Part shown: in pieces, positions 50,801-62,102 of the stretch
Layout: the number at the start of each line of letters is the position of its first letter
How positions within the stretch are numbered: position 1 is the stretch's first letter
Source: Spirodela intermedia
Lineage: Eukaryota > Streptophyta > Magnoliopsida > Alismatales > Araceae
NCBI GenBank assembly: GCA_902729315.2
Contig: LR746269.1
Location: 3,110,001 to 3,174,000, forward strand
DNA: 64,000 nt
Direction: 5' to 3'
Position numbers and translations under genes: made by a program
Notes under the pieces: generated by a model
Seen by the model: the letters and a program-made list of their open reading frames with translations, nothing else
Told to the model about the DNA's origin: nothing
Databases searched by the model: none

Positions 50801-53800
50801 TTTGATAGGAAGAGAAAAGGAAAACTAGGGGGAGATGTTGACACTTGTGGTCAGCAGGGAAAACAGGTATAGTGCAAGAGGAACAAGTGAACAACGTAAG
50901 TTTCCACACACTCTATGTCCTCATATCTTTTATCCTACCATATGATGCATAGCAGTACATAAAGTACTGCGAGATGTTGACACTCCTGGTCAGCAGGGAA
51001 AAAGGCTGCGGTGCAAGAGGAACAGTGAACAGCATATGTTTGAACCAACTCTATGTCCTATATCTTTCATATCCTACTGTATGATGCATAGATGTACATA
51101 AACTTTCACCCAACTGTATCCTCTGCGCTTTAAAACATTTGCAACAAAACATGCATAGCTGTTATGTTGCCATATGTCTCTGTCCAATAAGAATGGTTGC
51201 ATTAAACAATCCCACATGTGATGGTAACGTAATGATACTACCGACTAACATAACCAGGAGTTGAATGCATGTTATCACAAATCATTACTGTGGCAACTTC
51301 ATCTTAATGAATTGCTCAGGAATACACGAAAACCTTCAAAACAAAGACAGTAACACCAAGCCTATTAAAATTTAAATTTCAACAGCAGAAAAGAATACAT
51401 CACTGTTAAGAAGCTCACTGGATTCATGTTAAGATGCTCAGATATCCGCAATGCCAAAAGGTGTTGGTGGGCATTGACCAAACGTCCAATAAGAACAGAT
51501 GGTGTGAGTAACTGCAGCAACAAGCAAACACTTAGTCAATGTTATGGTATACATATGATAACAAATTGATGTGCTTACTAATTGGTCTAAAGACCTTGTA
51601 TTGTTGAATGCTGAGAGGAATGCCAATCTCAGGGTCACGCACAGCATTTAACACTCTTAATGTCTTGCACATTTCTTGAAAGTGATCACGCTGAAACTGA
51701 CTGCCAAAGACAACTAAATATCATTTTCCAGAAAGGCAATCAGAACTTCACTGTAGATAAATTGCTTTTCCTGAATATCACATTACATGGTGAACCAAGC
51801 ATTATATTAGGGATGATTGCTCTAAATTTTGGCATTCGAACAGAAGTTCCGTGAAGAGAAAATACTGACATGGATCTTTACACTGTATAAGTAAATCATT
51901 ATGGACATGAAAAATACATTCATAATAATGTGAAGGATATAAACAGTGGGGAACAATAACAATAGTACTACTATGGGAGTCAATGTTCTAGACAAACCCA
52001 CAGGCCCAGCCAACTTCGTATAATGCTCCCATGGCATGTGGCATCCACCACCTCTACCCCACTCTTTATTTAGTTGTCCAACCCTCCCCCACCCCCATAT
52101 TCTTTAGCACCTCAAGCACAACACCCTGCCCTGGCAAACCCGCCTCTCCCCCATCCTTTTCTCTGCTCCACCCCTGCCAGTGTCATCAAGTGACACCCAC
52201 TCCCCACATTTCCCGGCACACCTTAGCCCTCACCTCCCATTGTATGCCACCTAGCGTCCTCCTGTACAACCCTACCTTTGTTGCACCATAGCTTACGACA
52301 GTAACCTACACATGATCCCCCTCCCCCAGCAGTCCCGTTTAGCAACGACCTGAAGGCATGCAGCTGGCAAGCCTGGGTCTGCACAAGGTTTTCTCAGCTC
52401 AAAATATCTTTCTCGGCTTTTCTTCAGGCCCTGGCTGAGACTCACAAGCCCTACATGCATTCTGCCAGCTGACACCCCTGTCTAATCAAATCCTTTTAAC
52501 TACGTAAAAACTGATTTTTCCCCTTGACCATTGCATATTCTGCTAATTGGTAATACTATTGTAAAACTATGGATCTACATCTCAATTAAAATGGCTATGC
52601 ATAACTACAACTCATGTCATTATCAACTAGAGAAGAATCCTTATTTGGATTTAACTGGTAATATTCTATAGAAACAAAATCTTTCCTCCCACAAAGAAGA
52701 CACGTTCATAAATGTGTACCACAATAAATGCTAACCTGCAGAATGCCTGTCCGTAGCTAGCAGCTCTCAGTAGTGTGCGTTGGCGTGAAGTATCATATTC
52801 ATGTCCAGCAGCATCTATGCAAGCCTCCACCGCCTCAGGTAGTGAAGAGCGAATGAGTCGCAAATTTTCATCAGCCTGTCATTTGAAATATTCCACCAGT
52901 AATTCTCCCATGTTCCCCGGGAACGTATAGACAGGGTTAATAAAAAAAAACTCCAAACATTCCATCATATAAAAGAAACTGAATGACATTTACATAACAG
53001 TGAATTCTATTAAAAATGGTTACACATATAAGTCATTCAATCTTCTAGTTACTAAAATTAGACAAAAGTGGAAAAAAACGAAAACAAATAGGTGGCCCAG
53101 ATTGGCTTACTTAGAGGGAAATGTAAGTACATACAAACTAGAGAAAAGGTGATGAACGTGAACTACTGCCAAATGACAATTCAGTAAATCAATACAATGA
53201 AGCTATGCCACCTAAAACCCAATATGAAGGTTAAATTCTCAGAATTTATCTGATCACGATATTCACAGAAATTGGCTTTACAAAAATGGTAGAGCTACCA
53301 ACAAACTTGTTAAGGATCTACAGTCTTGTCCAAGAATTTCACTAAATTAGAACCATTTTACCGATCTCTTCTTCATTATTCGGACCTAATTTCTTCATCA
53401 TAACAAATAATCATTGGCCTTCCCTTAAAGAATTGTGCAAAAACGTCGTTCAAGACTCCAACATGAAATAATGCCATCTAGCATGTACAATTATGCCTCC
53501 CTTTATCAACTTTACATGCCGTATAAGATATCCGACAATGCCCCACCTTCGCCTCTATTATCTTTAAGAGAATCTCCCAAAACACCAAAAAATGATGTCA
53601 TTGCTGTGCAACCACTTCAAAATGTTTACATTTCAGTTACAAATAATATGGCATCATTGACTCCTTCCATTCGGCTATTTCATTGGTCTTAGTTCCTTAA
53701 AGAGTCAGAAGGTTTCTCTAATAGTACACGTAATCAGGTCATTCCCTAAATCATCTTGAAACCACACCTCTAAACTGCAAGAAACTACTTTAAAGCATAG

Positions 53801-55632
53801 CACACAGCCTGCCTATTCTAGATGACCTGGCTGGTAGATTTAACAAGTGTTTGGGAAAAAATGCCATATAAAATGAGACTAAGACAAAAAGAAATTATAG
53901 CTTTCAGTAAAGGACACAGGCTGAAAATACAAAAAGAAAAGGAACACAAGAGAAGGAAGCTAACTCACTAGAGAAGGTCCTCCAAATGACATTTCTTTAA
54001 AACGTAGCAAGAATTAATAGCAATCTGGTAAGGACAGACATGTACCTTAGCACTGCGCCTATCAAAATGCTCCAAGGCATCATACAATAAGGCCGCTGGT
54101 TCAGTGCTTCCGATTTGAAAGATGGATACTGTAGAGTCAGGAACTCGTTGCAAGAGCTCCATGCTAGAATTTGAGAGAATCCGTACGCCATCACATTCAG
54201 AAATGAGAACTATGGGCTCATCGTACTGGTAATGTACTGGATCCCCATGAGGCCCAACCATCAAGAGTGACTCTTCCCAATAGAGAAGTACACTGTCCAT
54301 TCCACACCAAGCCATTTGCTCAGGAGGCAACGTCGTCTGAAAGAAACAAAGGAAGAATGTGATGGTTAATCACACGAGATTGAGAGAAAATAAGAGTCAA
54401 AAAAAAAATCCATCCAAAGAGCATCTATTCCGTGGTTTCTAGACATCAGTGGATACATAAATGAAAGAAAGGGCATTCTTGCAATGGTGAGAAGTCACAT
54501 AAATGATTCTCAACAGAGAAACTTCAAAAAAAAAAAACTACGAAGTCAGCCTATCGGTTTGAGATTTTCATCGGCGGCACATTTAACTAGCCCACGCAAA
54601 CGAATATTGGAAGCAGAAACATGGCTAGAACAGCAGTAAGATAGAACTCAGAACTTGTTTCCCCAGAAAACAGGCAAGTAAATTAATCATCAGCATAGCG
54701 TCAGCAAAGCTTTCTTCCTCTGGTGCTCATGTTCAACGCGGACTGTATGAGCTAAGACAACGGAAGGAGACCAGTACAGGATAACGGAAGTCAGCTGGGG
54801 AAGTCGGGATAGAGACCTCGCAATTGTATTCGAACATGATCCTGGAGAAGTCGGTGGTAATGACAAGCAACCTCCCGTCATCTGTGAACGCTGCCAGCAT
54901 CCTCCCATTTCCGGACACAGCCATCTTTGTCACCCTCCCAATGCCAGTGCCAAACCGTTGCACCCCCTCCTCATCCACCATCAGCACCCCGTCCTCCGCC
55001 GCCACCCCCAGCAGCACCTCAACGTTCCCCGACATTGTGTACTGCGGCTCGATCACGGCCATGCAACGGGGTGCCTCCGAGAGCCCCGCGTCTGCCAGAC
55101 GACACGGCCGCGGCTCCGACAGATCGGGGACGCAGAATAGCTTGTTCTCCTCGGTCCTGCACACTACTCCTCCCCCCCAGAAGACACACTCCGCCACGCT
55201 CTCCTCGAAGCACTCCTTTCCCATGGAGAACTGAGCCCCCACCGGCTCTGTGCGGACGTCGTAGCGGTAGACGGTGCCGTCCTGGACGATGCAGGCAAGA
55301 ACGTGCGCGTCGCTCCACGCCATCCCCACAAGCCGCCCCCCGGGCCTGTCCCAGGGGGTGGAGGCCAGAAGACCCCCGGCGGAGGAGAAAACTCGAAGCC
55401 GGCGGCGGGCGGACTCCGCGTGCAGCTGTACGATCTTCGAGTCGTCCCTGATCGCCGCGATCGGGCCCCCGAACGGCGCGCAGGCCACACGGTGCCGCCG
55501 AAGATCAACTCCGACGCCGCTGCGAATCGCCCAGCGCATCGCGTACAGCTCCGGCTTCCGGTAGTACCTGTTGTGGAGGAGCTGCCATTCCGCCGCCACC
55601 GAGACGGCCGCCATCGCCGGCTCCGCTCCCAT
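44896..55632 (-). CDS. VPS16: VPS16 (VACUOLELESS1-type) HOPS/CORVET core subunit, 15 exons
   Basis: VPS16 is a core subunit of the HOPS and CORVET tethering complexes at the vacuole and late endosome; in Arabidopsis the gene (VCL1) is essential for vacuole formation. Exons on the minus strand, 5' to 3': 55632-54817, 54336-54046, 52875-52736, 51700-51595, 51511-51419, 49613-49524, 49425-49312, 49224-49117, 48969-48896, 48797-48743, 48209-48022, 46982-46853, 46762-46660, 45332-45235, 45051-44896. They give 853 residues. The N-terminal beta-propeller (Vps16_N) includes [38 protein letters not shown] and [15 protein letters not shown]. The C-terminal alpha-solenoid (Vps16_C) includes [51 protein letters not shown] and [12 protein letters not shown] second ATG at codon 7 ([10 protein letters not shown]) fits the usual family start and would give 847 residues. 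Exon 1 is strongly GC-rich, the rest AT-rich. All donors are GT. Confidence 0.96.
45362..45392. repeat. (GAT)n microsatellite in VPS16 intron 13
   Basis: A GAT tract with one GAC interruption lies in the intron between exons 13 and 14. Confidence 0.9.
45462..45910. repeat. Strongly diverged duplication in VPS16 intron 13
   Basis: Paired words recur about 200-243 bp apart. GAGATTTCGATGCGTCAGG (45517) pairs with GAGATTTCAATGCATTGGA (45760). GGGAAAGAAAACTC occurs near 45468 and again near 45830. GAATGCTTCGACTTGATCAC (45651) pairs with GAACGCTTTGATCTGGTCAT (45849). The block order fits an old duplication with later indels. Confidence 0.55.
50832..51110. repeat. Imperfect tandem duplication, 2 x ~139 bp, in VPS16 intron 5
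   Basis: Copies start at 50832 and 50971 with GAGATGTTGACAC, then GGTCAGCAGGGAAAA, GTGCAAGAGGAACA, CTCTATGTCCT and TATGATGCATAG. They differ by small substitutions and indels. Confidence 0.85.
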
Positions 55633-56218
55633 GCTCTCCGATCCCCCTCCTCTTCTCCTTCCCTCTCTCAGATCTCAAATCTCCCGAATTCCCCGCCGCG
55701 CCGCCGGTCCCCACCGTCCTCGGCGGCGGAGGGAGCTCTCCCGGCCGTCCTGACGAAGGGGACGACGAGTTCATCGTGAAATTAACCATCCCTGATTCGT
55801 ACCGATCTGGACCGCCGGGTCGGACCGATTCGCATCTTCTTCTCGCATCCCCTTTCCGACCCGGATCGCCCGATTCGTTCGACATACGGGGCTTTTGTGA
55901 AACATTCATGGGCCCAATAGACAAAGTCCATGACACGAGGATACGCACTTTTGTGGAAAAGTCCCTGCTCCTGGAGAAGGTCAAGAACACGCAGCTGCAC
56001 AGTCAAAAAACAGGAGGGAAAAGCTTCCCACTCCACGTACAGAGGAACAGATGCTCGCTCCATGGGAGAAGAGCGGGCGGAAGGGAAGGGGGAGGGAGAA
56101 ACTTTTCCATTTTTGGCTGCAAATCGGGAGGGAACTCTGCACATTATTGGAGAAATCCTCACGAATTCGGAGCGAGAGGGAGATCCTGCGACGGATTTCA
56201 TCACTTGGAAGATCTTCT
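55633..56218. other. 586-bp spacer between the prenyl synthase stop and the VPS16 start
   Basis: Both genes run leftward, so this short GC-rich stretch must hold the 3' end of the synthase transcript and the promoter and leader of VPS16. Open frames exist on both strands but lack a recognisable product. Confidence 0.7.
55910..55919 (-). promoter_or_regulatory. TATTGGGCCC (CCAAT plus site II) upstream of VPS16
   Basis: On the minus strand the palindrome GGGCCC is preceded by TATT, giving ATTGGGCC. It overlaps a reversed CCAAT word and a site II TGGGCC, about 280 bp before the VPS16 ATG. The role is inferred. Confidence 0.4.
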
Positions 56219-59200
56219 TCACTTGGTCCTGGTGAGGACACGGCGGGTGAGATCGATTAGAGCTCGCCGGGAGATGACGACGTCGTCGGCGTCGCTCTCC
56301 GGGAGCGATTCGATGGCCTCGGCAGCGCGGCCGGCGTGCTCCGCCGCAAGCTCCCTCGTCCGCTGGATCCCTCGGCTCCTCCCCAGGTAATCAAGCGCCT
56401 GCATGGTGAAAATCGCAGCGGAGTCAATCGATCGATTCCTTGATTTTATTCAAGAACAAAAACAAAGACCGGCGGGATCGCAAGTGAATGCTTCCCACGA
56501 GATCGTCCACAAACTTTGGAACTCCACTTTTTTCTTTGATTCAGTTCCCCAGAACTCAAAATCAAGCCCAAATTAATTCTCTCACTGATTTAGGGTTTGG
56601 GACCCCAGCCACAGAGCCTCCTGAACTTACCAGATCAACATTTGCAGGGTCCTCAAACCCTTGATCGACGACCTTCTGCAACTGGGGGAACTCCTCCATG
56701 GCGAACAATATAGGGGCTGTTATGATTCCCTGCGGATGGATGCTCAAACAGGTAAGAGCATGACGAGGCAATCTCATCACCTAGATTGATTGCAAACCAA
56801 GGGGTAGAAAAATTCAGCAAAATATAACGAAAAACGAAGCATGATCTACAACATCCCGCTTAGCCACATGAACATCCTCTGTTTCACCCTCTTCAAATCA
56901 TAGTCCTTTCAGAACACAGATAAGGAAGACAAAACTTTGGTGCGACGCCATTACTGACTGCACTAGAAAGAGGAACATTACGTGGCGAATGTCTGTTAAG
57001 GACCCTTTCCCCAGAGAGGCCGATGTGCCGGTGAAATCAAGAACATCGTCGATCAACTGATACGCCAAACCCTGAAGCACAGCAGCAAATCTTTGCATCA
57101 GTTCTTCGCGTTCATCGCGATCCGACAGGAAGACCGCCACAGACCCTGCTGGGGGAAGGGGAACTAACCAGATTTCGGCCATAGTCATAAGCAAGCACAG
57201 AGACCTCTGCTGTGTGGCCTGCCAAGAGGGCGATGGCTTTGCAGCTGTTGGAAATCAGTGAAGCTGTCTTATAGTATGTCTTCTGCAGGTAGTACTCCAT
57301 GCTGCTCAGACATGAGAAACAGTGGCACATAAACACATGATAATACACTTAAAACTTTATAGCAAGGAATATTATGTCTAAGAAAATATGAGTAAATTTA
57401 CTGTGAACCCACTGTGGATAAGATAAATTTATGCTGGGCTAAAACTGGATATTACTCAGAAAATGTGGAGGAAGAAGAAAGTGAGATAATCAGCAAGACA
57501 CTGAGTTATCATCCCAATATACCCACATGCTTCCCATCTTATGCATCCTCAGATATTTAGCATACCATAGCTGTCTATGTAGAACTTCCGAGAAAATATG
57601 AACAATAAACAAGAGTTGTGAAAGGGGGCCCATTGGATGTCCAAGCTTTCCATAATTATTCAGTGTGGGAAAAGGAAACCATTCTTCTTATAGAGTAAAA
57701 ACCCTACCTTCGACGTTGCTCAGATGTGCTGGTCATCTGCATGGTTTCACCCGTCACTAGGTGTTCCACAACAGTCGCTAGTAAAGATACGACCTGCACA
57801 ATCAGAGGTGAAACTGAGCACCAACCACCAACTATAGTGATGGTCCCAAGATACAAGCGCATTTGTATAATGTTGTTGTTGTATATATGTAGCTAAGAAG
57901 GCATTATGCCAATGATTACAGCAGAGGAAACACAGCCCAAAGCATGAATTCCCCAACTAAGATCTCGAATCATCCTTGGACACCAAGATTTCCAATATTC
58001 CAACCTTATTTTATGGTATCAATGGTCTCCGACCAGGATTTTAAATAGAGTTTGAACAGCATATATCTCCACATTCGAACATGGTCTCAGTTGGGTTGCC
58101 ATTTCCTATAATGGTATGAAATCTTGGTATCTTCTGTGTGAGAGAGCAGAGAAGCAGCATTTCTTGAAGGAATATAGCAAGGAAAGCATAAGGCATGTTG
58201 AAGATGGCAATTTACCTCGGTGTTTTTCAATGAAGCAAGCGCAACACAAGCTCTGGAGAGTAAAAAATCCCCCGCAAGAACAGCAAGCTGAGGCAGACAT
58301 AAAAACTCAAAGACTTGTCTTCCAACATAAAAATCATCTTACTAGGCCATCCAATCGTCTGGTTGATACACATAAAAATATATATATATCAAGAACTGAA
58401 CCAAAAATGCGAAGAACTGAACCAATCCGGGATAACAAGATGAAGTAAAAAAATAAAAAATAAATAAAAATCCTTGATACTTCAAAAATCATATGATCAT
58501 CGCAGCCCTAGCAAGCATAGAGATGCTCTAGATACCTTGTTCCCCATCACAAAATTCAATGAGCCAACACCACGCCTTGTTTCTGCGTCATCCAATACAT
58601 CGTCATGCAGGAGACTGGCCACCTGCAGAACAAGTGAGAGCCAATCAGCAAAATGAGGAAGAGTACAAACCCACGTGTATATAAAGACAGTGAAGAAATA
58701 GGCATGTGGGTAAACAAGAACGTAGTTAAAGCTAACCAACATGAATCATCTCAGTGATTTCTGCAATGCACTGCTGCTTTGCGCGTGTATCTTTGTACAA
58801 AGTATGAACTGCATCATTGGCAGAAGAATTTGGCAATGTAACATTCAGGGCAGATGCCATGAGCAGCAGGACCTACATACAACCAAAAAAAATCATCATT
58901 GGTGAAAAAATACCCATGAAAAATCAAATGCTAAAATGAGACGAACCTAAAGGTAGAGATTGATAACAGCTATCAACTATAATCCCCAAGTCTTGGAACC
59001 TACTAATACAGTAAAATTCAATGTAGTTCTTACTGTGGGGCGGAATCTTTTGCCTTCAACACCCATCTTGAAGAAATATTCAGCACCAGATGCCAGCTTT
59101 GGCACCTGTGGACGGAAAAAAAGCAATGTTAATTTGCTTCAGAAAAAGCCAAAAAGGAAATTGGACAAGAAAGAACAAAAGCCATTGGACAAGATGTACA

Positions 59201-61841
59201 TCAGTATAACAGGGAGAACTTTGAAGCATGTGATATCTCAGAATACAGTTCAGATTAGACCAAGACTCTAAAATTTAAATGAACCCAAAAAAAAAAGAAA
59301 TCAAATAGAAATTTGGCAGACCTCAGCAACAACCATTGAACGCAATCTATTGGCAAGTATTGACAGTTCATCGGCAACAAGGGAAAATGGGTCCACTGAT
59401 TCCTGGAGAAAAGATTAAAAATGGAAATTCGTAAGAATGCTTTATCAGGGATTAGAAATAGAACAGAACTCTGATACAAGGAAAGCATAAGCCTTCTCAT
59501 GGGAAAAACATTCATGCGCCCTCTTTGAAAATAATACATGAAAAACTTTTGGTACATCAATTTATTCCTTAGTAAGTACATAATTGATAAATGAAACCCA
59601 TAGGTGCCAAAATATTTTCCTCCACATCAGAGCAATTGAAAATAAATCCATTAAGTACCAGTATGATAATGTCTATGGAACTTAGTGCATCCATACCCTA
59701 GTCCGAAAAAATAAGAGAGAATGTATATGAAATAATTTCTTTCAGCACCATGGCTACGAAAGGGCAGATGCCAAAACTCGTGTGCATTGGAACGGCAAGA
59801 ACTCTGCGACGAGATCATACTCAGAGCTGACGCCAAAAGAGCAGAAGAAAAGGCAGAAGCGGTAGGGAAAAGAATTTCATTAAACCTAAAGGAGAAAAAG
59901 AGTTGATACAACCGATGAATGACAGCATAATGAAAATGCAACATGCGGTTTTAACAACCGAACTTTAGACAGGAAACCATTGTTGATCGTGTTTAAGGTA
60001 TACTACCTCATCCAGGGAGCCTCTATCTTGATCAAGTTGATACCTCGCATCATGGTAACTGTGAGAACCACAGTAGTAGGTTCCTCTACGATTCAAAACC
60101 TACTGAACCACGGTAAAATGTGTAACTACAAGGCATCTAACAAAACCACACTAAACACAAACACAACATCAATTAACAATGAGAATTTCAATGAATTTTT
60201 GGTCTCATCCATTTCAATAATAGTAATAAGGAACCCTGTCAAGACCTACAAGCAGGTCTGAGCACAGATTATATGCGGCAAAAGCATGTATGTAGTTGTG
60301 GTCATTTGTCAAGACATGCATTGGGTGTATCCAGGTTTCTTTTGAAATCTCACATAATCAAATATATTGCATATCTTAAATGGTATGCACTGAGATAGGT
60401 TAAAATAAGACCCTACAAGAAACCTCATGAAATTATAAAGCAGAAGGACAAACGCCTACCAAATAAAACTCAAGTGAAGAGGAATAACAGCTCAGATAAA
60501 AATAGAATTATGGCATCTACTTCTAACAACTTCAGAATGTTTAAGATAGCTTCATATTAATGACGTCATAGTCATTTCACAAAGACTCATGGACATGGAA
60601 GTATAGGAAAATTAAGTATAAATAAATAAATTAAATGGATCTCCATTGTCTATCCTGTGCTCTCTTGCATGGGAAATTGAAAAGCAGAAAGTATATTGAA
60701 TCTCAATAAAATACCTTCTGATGTATTTCAGTTTCCTATGAAATCTATGCACCAGGGAGAGTAGCACGTTCCCCGATATGGCAAAAAATCTTCAGGACCA
60801 GAAGATAAGATATTGAGAACAAGCATGGCCAAATTTACAGCTAGGAATAACCACAAAATGGGTCATATAACTTTCTATCTTTGAAGTTGCTTCAATCTCG
60901 GACCAGCTTTTCTCGTTAAAATTAATTGCCTGCGCCCCCATAAAAACTCCAAGAAGGGAGACTGCATCACTAGTTAATATGTGAACACGAGTAAAAACTC
61001 CCTAGTTAATATGTGAACACGCTCTACGTCCTGGGAAACGTGGCTGTGAACAGCCCAAATGTCCAAGAAGGGAGACTGCATCACCTCTGTGGAACTCACA
61101 TTCCAAGAATTAATCAATATAGCTCCATAGAATTCTCCAACATTCTAAACAAGTTGCTGAAGAAAAGATGAACAAAGGCAAAAGTGTAGACACCAACAAT
61201 AAAACGTGGGCACTGTCACGAATATCATTCCATGAGTTCACAAGCAGCACTATTTCTGCTGTGGGAAAAACTATCCGGGCACGAGGACTTTTTTCGGGAG
61301 TCAAGGGACCAAAAGGCCGCATTTCTATGATCGTGGCACGATAACATCTTTTCCATACGATGACATTAACATGTTACAATAGAAAGAACTGTCCAGCGTC
61401 AGATCCACCAAAACCGTGGCATTCCTGAAACTACTCAGGATAGATGACCTTACAGCCACAACAATGGCAACAATGGAATGGGGGCACCTTTATTTTCGGC
61501 CAATCATTATCATCATCCACACGCCCGCAAAGCGACCGGAAGGCAGGGCCACACAGGCCTTCTTACCACCTCTGAACACCGCAAGATCGCGATTCCCCGA
61601 AATCCCAACAGCAACCACCCTCCCCCCCAGCGCGCGCATCTACTCTGACTACACCGGGACACCAAGATCAAAACGAAGAAGATACCTTGGGCACAACGGA
61701 TCCGGCCGGCGAACGGAAGCCCTCGGCCGGACTGCTGCAAGCCGACGAGGAGGAAGAGGCGGCCATGCCCGGTGAGAGGGCCCTCGGGAGGGGTCCCCGC
61801 AGGATAACCGGCTTCCTGAGGAGCTGCCGCAGGAGCCCCAT
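56219..61841 (-). CDS. SPS: Polyprenyl (solanesyl-type) diphosphate synthase, 12 exons
   Basis: This is a trans-prenyltransferase that extends allylic diphosphates with isopentenyl diphosphate to long prenyl chains, such as the ubiquinone side chain. Exons on the minus strand, 5' to 3': 61841-61686, 60099-60007, 59402-59322, 59105-59034, 58872-58741, 58622-58536, 58287-58216, 57793-57708, 57301-57169, 57071-56982, 56729-56631, 56398-56219. They give 426 residues, the size of Arabidopsis SPS3/PPPS. The N-terminus (MGLLRQLLRKPVILRGPLPR) is basic and amphipathic, like a mitochondrial presequence. GKRFRPT (~128-134) lies before the first aspartate motif, HDDVLDDAETRRG (DDVLD 185-189). The second is LIDDVLDF (DDVLD 312-316). 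MQKTYYKT-type (here LQKTYYKTASLISNSCKA), GTSASLGKGSLTDIRH and the RRALIDLTRRVLTR end are also conserved. Exon 2 uses the second AG of a CAGTAG acceptor. The chain length made cannot be read from sequence. Confidence 0.95.
60100..60105 (-). promoter_or_regulatory. CAGTAG tandem (NAGNAG) acceptor with built-in stop
   Basis: On the minus strand the acceptor before exon 2 reads TTCAGTAG|GTTTTG. Exon 1 ends in phase 0, so splicing at TAG gives Val-Leu-Asn, while splicing three bases earlier at CAG would place an in-frame TAG stop at codon 53. Confidence 0.55.
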
Positions 61842-62035
61842 GAGAGCAGAGCAGAGCGGCGCAGAGGAGAGGGGAGGGCGGCGGAGTGGGAGCTCGGCGG
61901 CTGCGTGGCACACCTGCCTACGTTTATTTTCACGTTTGACCTCCCCCCCTCCTTCGGCGGACCAGGGGTTCTCCGAAGACCACGTTCTCTCTCTTCACGC
62001 TCTGCTCTTCCCACTCCGTGCTTGGCTCACCGGGC
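61842..62035 (-). promoter_or_regulatory. Leader and proximal upstream region of the prenyl synthase
   Basis: This GC-rich stretch directly upstream of the ATG holds the 5'-UTR and core promoter. An open frame extends upstream of the ATG but has no earlier ATG (only GTG), which supports MGLLRQLL as the start. Confidence 0.5.
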
Positions 62036-62102
62036 GGGCCCAAGTCAAAGCCCGGGCCCGGCCCTACTGGTTATTTTCAATGGGCCTGCGCAGAAAGCCC
62101 AT
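62036..62102 (-). promoter_or_regulatory. Cluster of GGGCCC/TGGGCC/AGCCCAT motifs upstream of the prenyl synthase
   Basis: GGGCCCAAG (62036-62044), CCCGGGCCCGGCC (about 62051-62063), AATGGGCCTG (TGGGCC 62081-62086) and AAGCCCATTT (62096-62103) lie about 195-260 bp upstream of the start codon. TGGGCY site II clusters are known from nuclear genes for mitochondrial proteins. The motif calls are direct; the role is inferred. Confidence 0.45.

Noticed and set aside
54927-55451. Long plus-strand open frame opposite VPS16 exon 1 (Pro/Arg/Ser-rich)
   Set aside because: It is a shadow of the GC-rich coding exon on the other strand. Its composition is low-complexity and VPS16 conservation explains the sequence.
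55782-56222. Minus-strand 146-codon frame in the same spacer
   Set aside because: The apparent start is a GTG overlapping the synthase stop region. There is no motif or homology that I can recognise; GC-rich DNA often stays open by chance.
55776-56390. Plus-strand 204-codon frame between VPS16 and the prenyl synthase
   Set aside because: It begins with GTG, overlaps the synthase's last exon in antisense, and encodes nothing recognisable. The region is explained as a promoter plus a 3' end.
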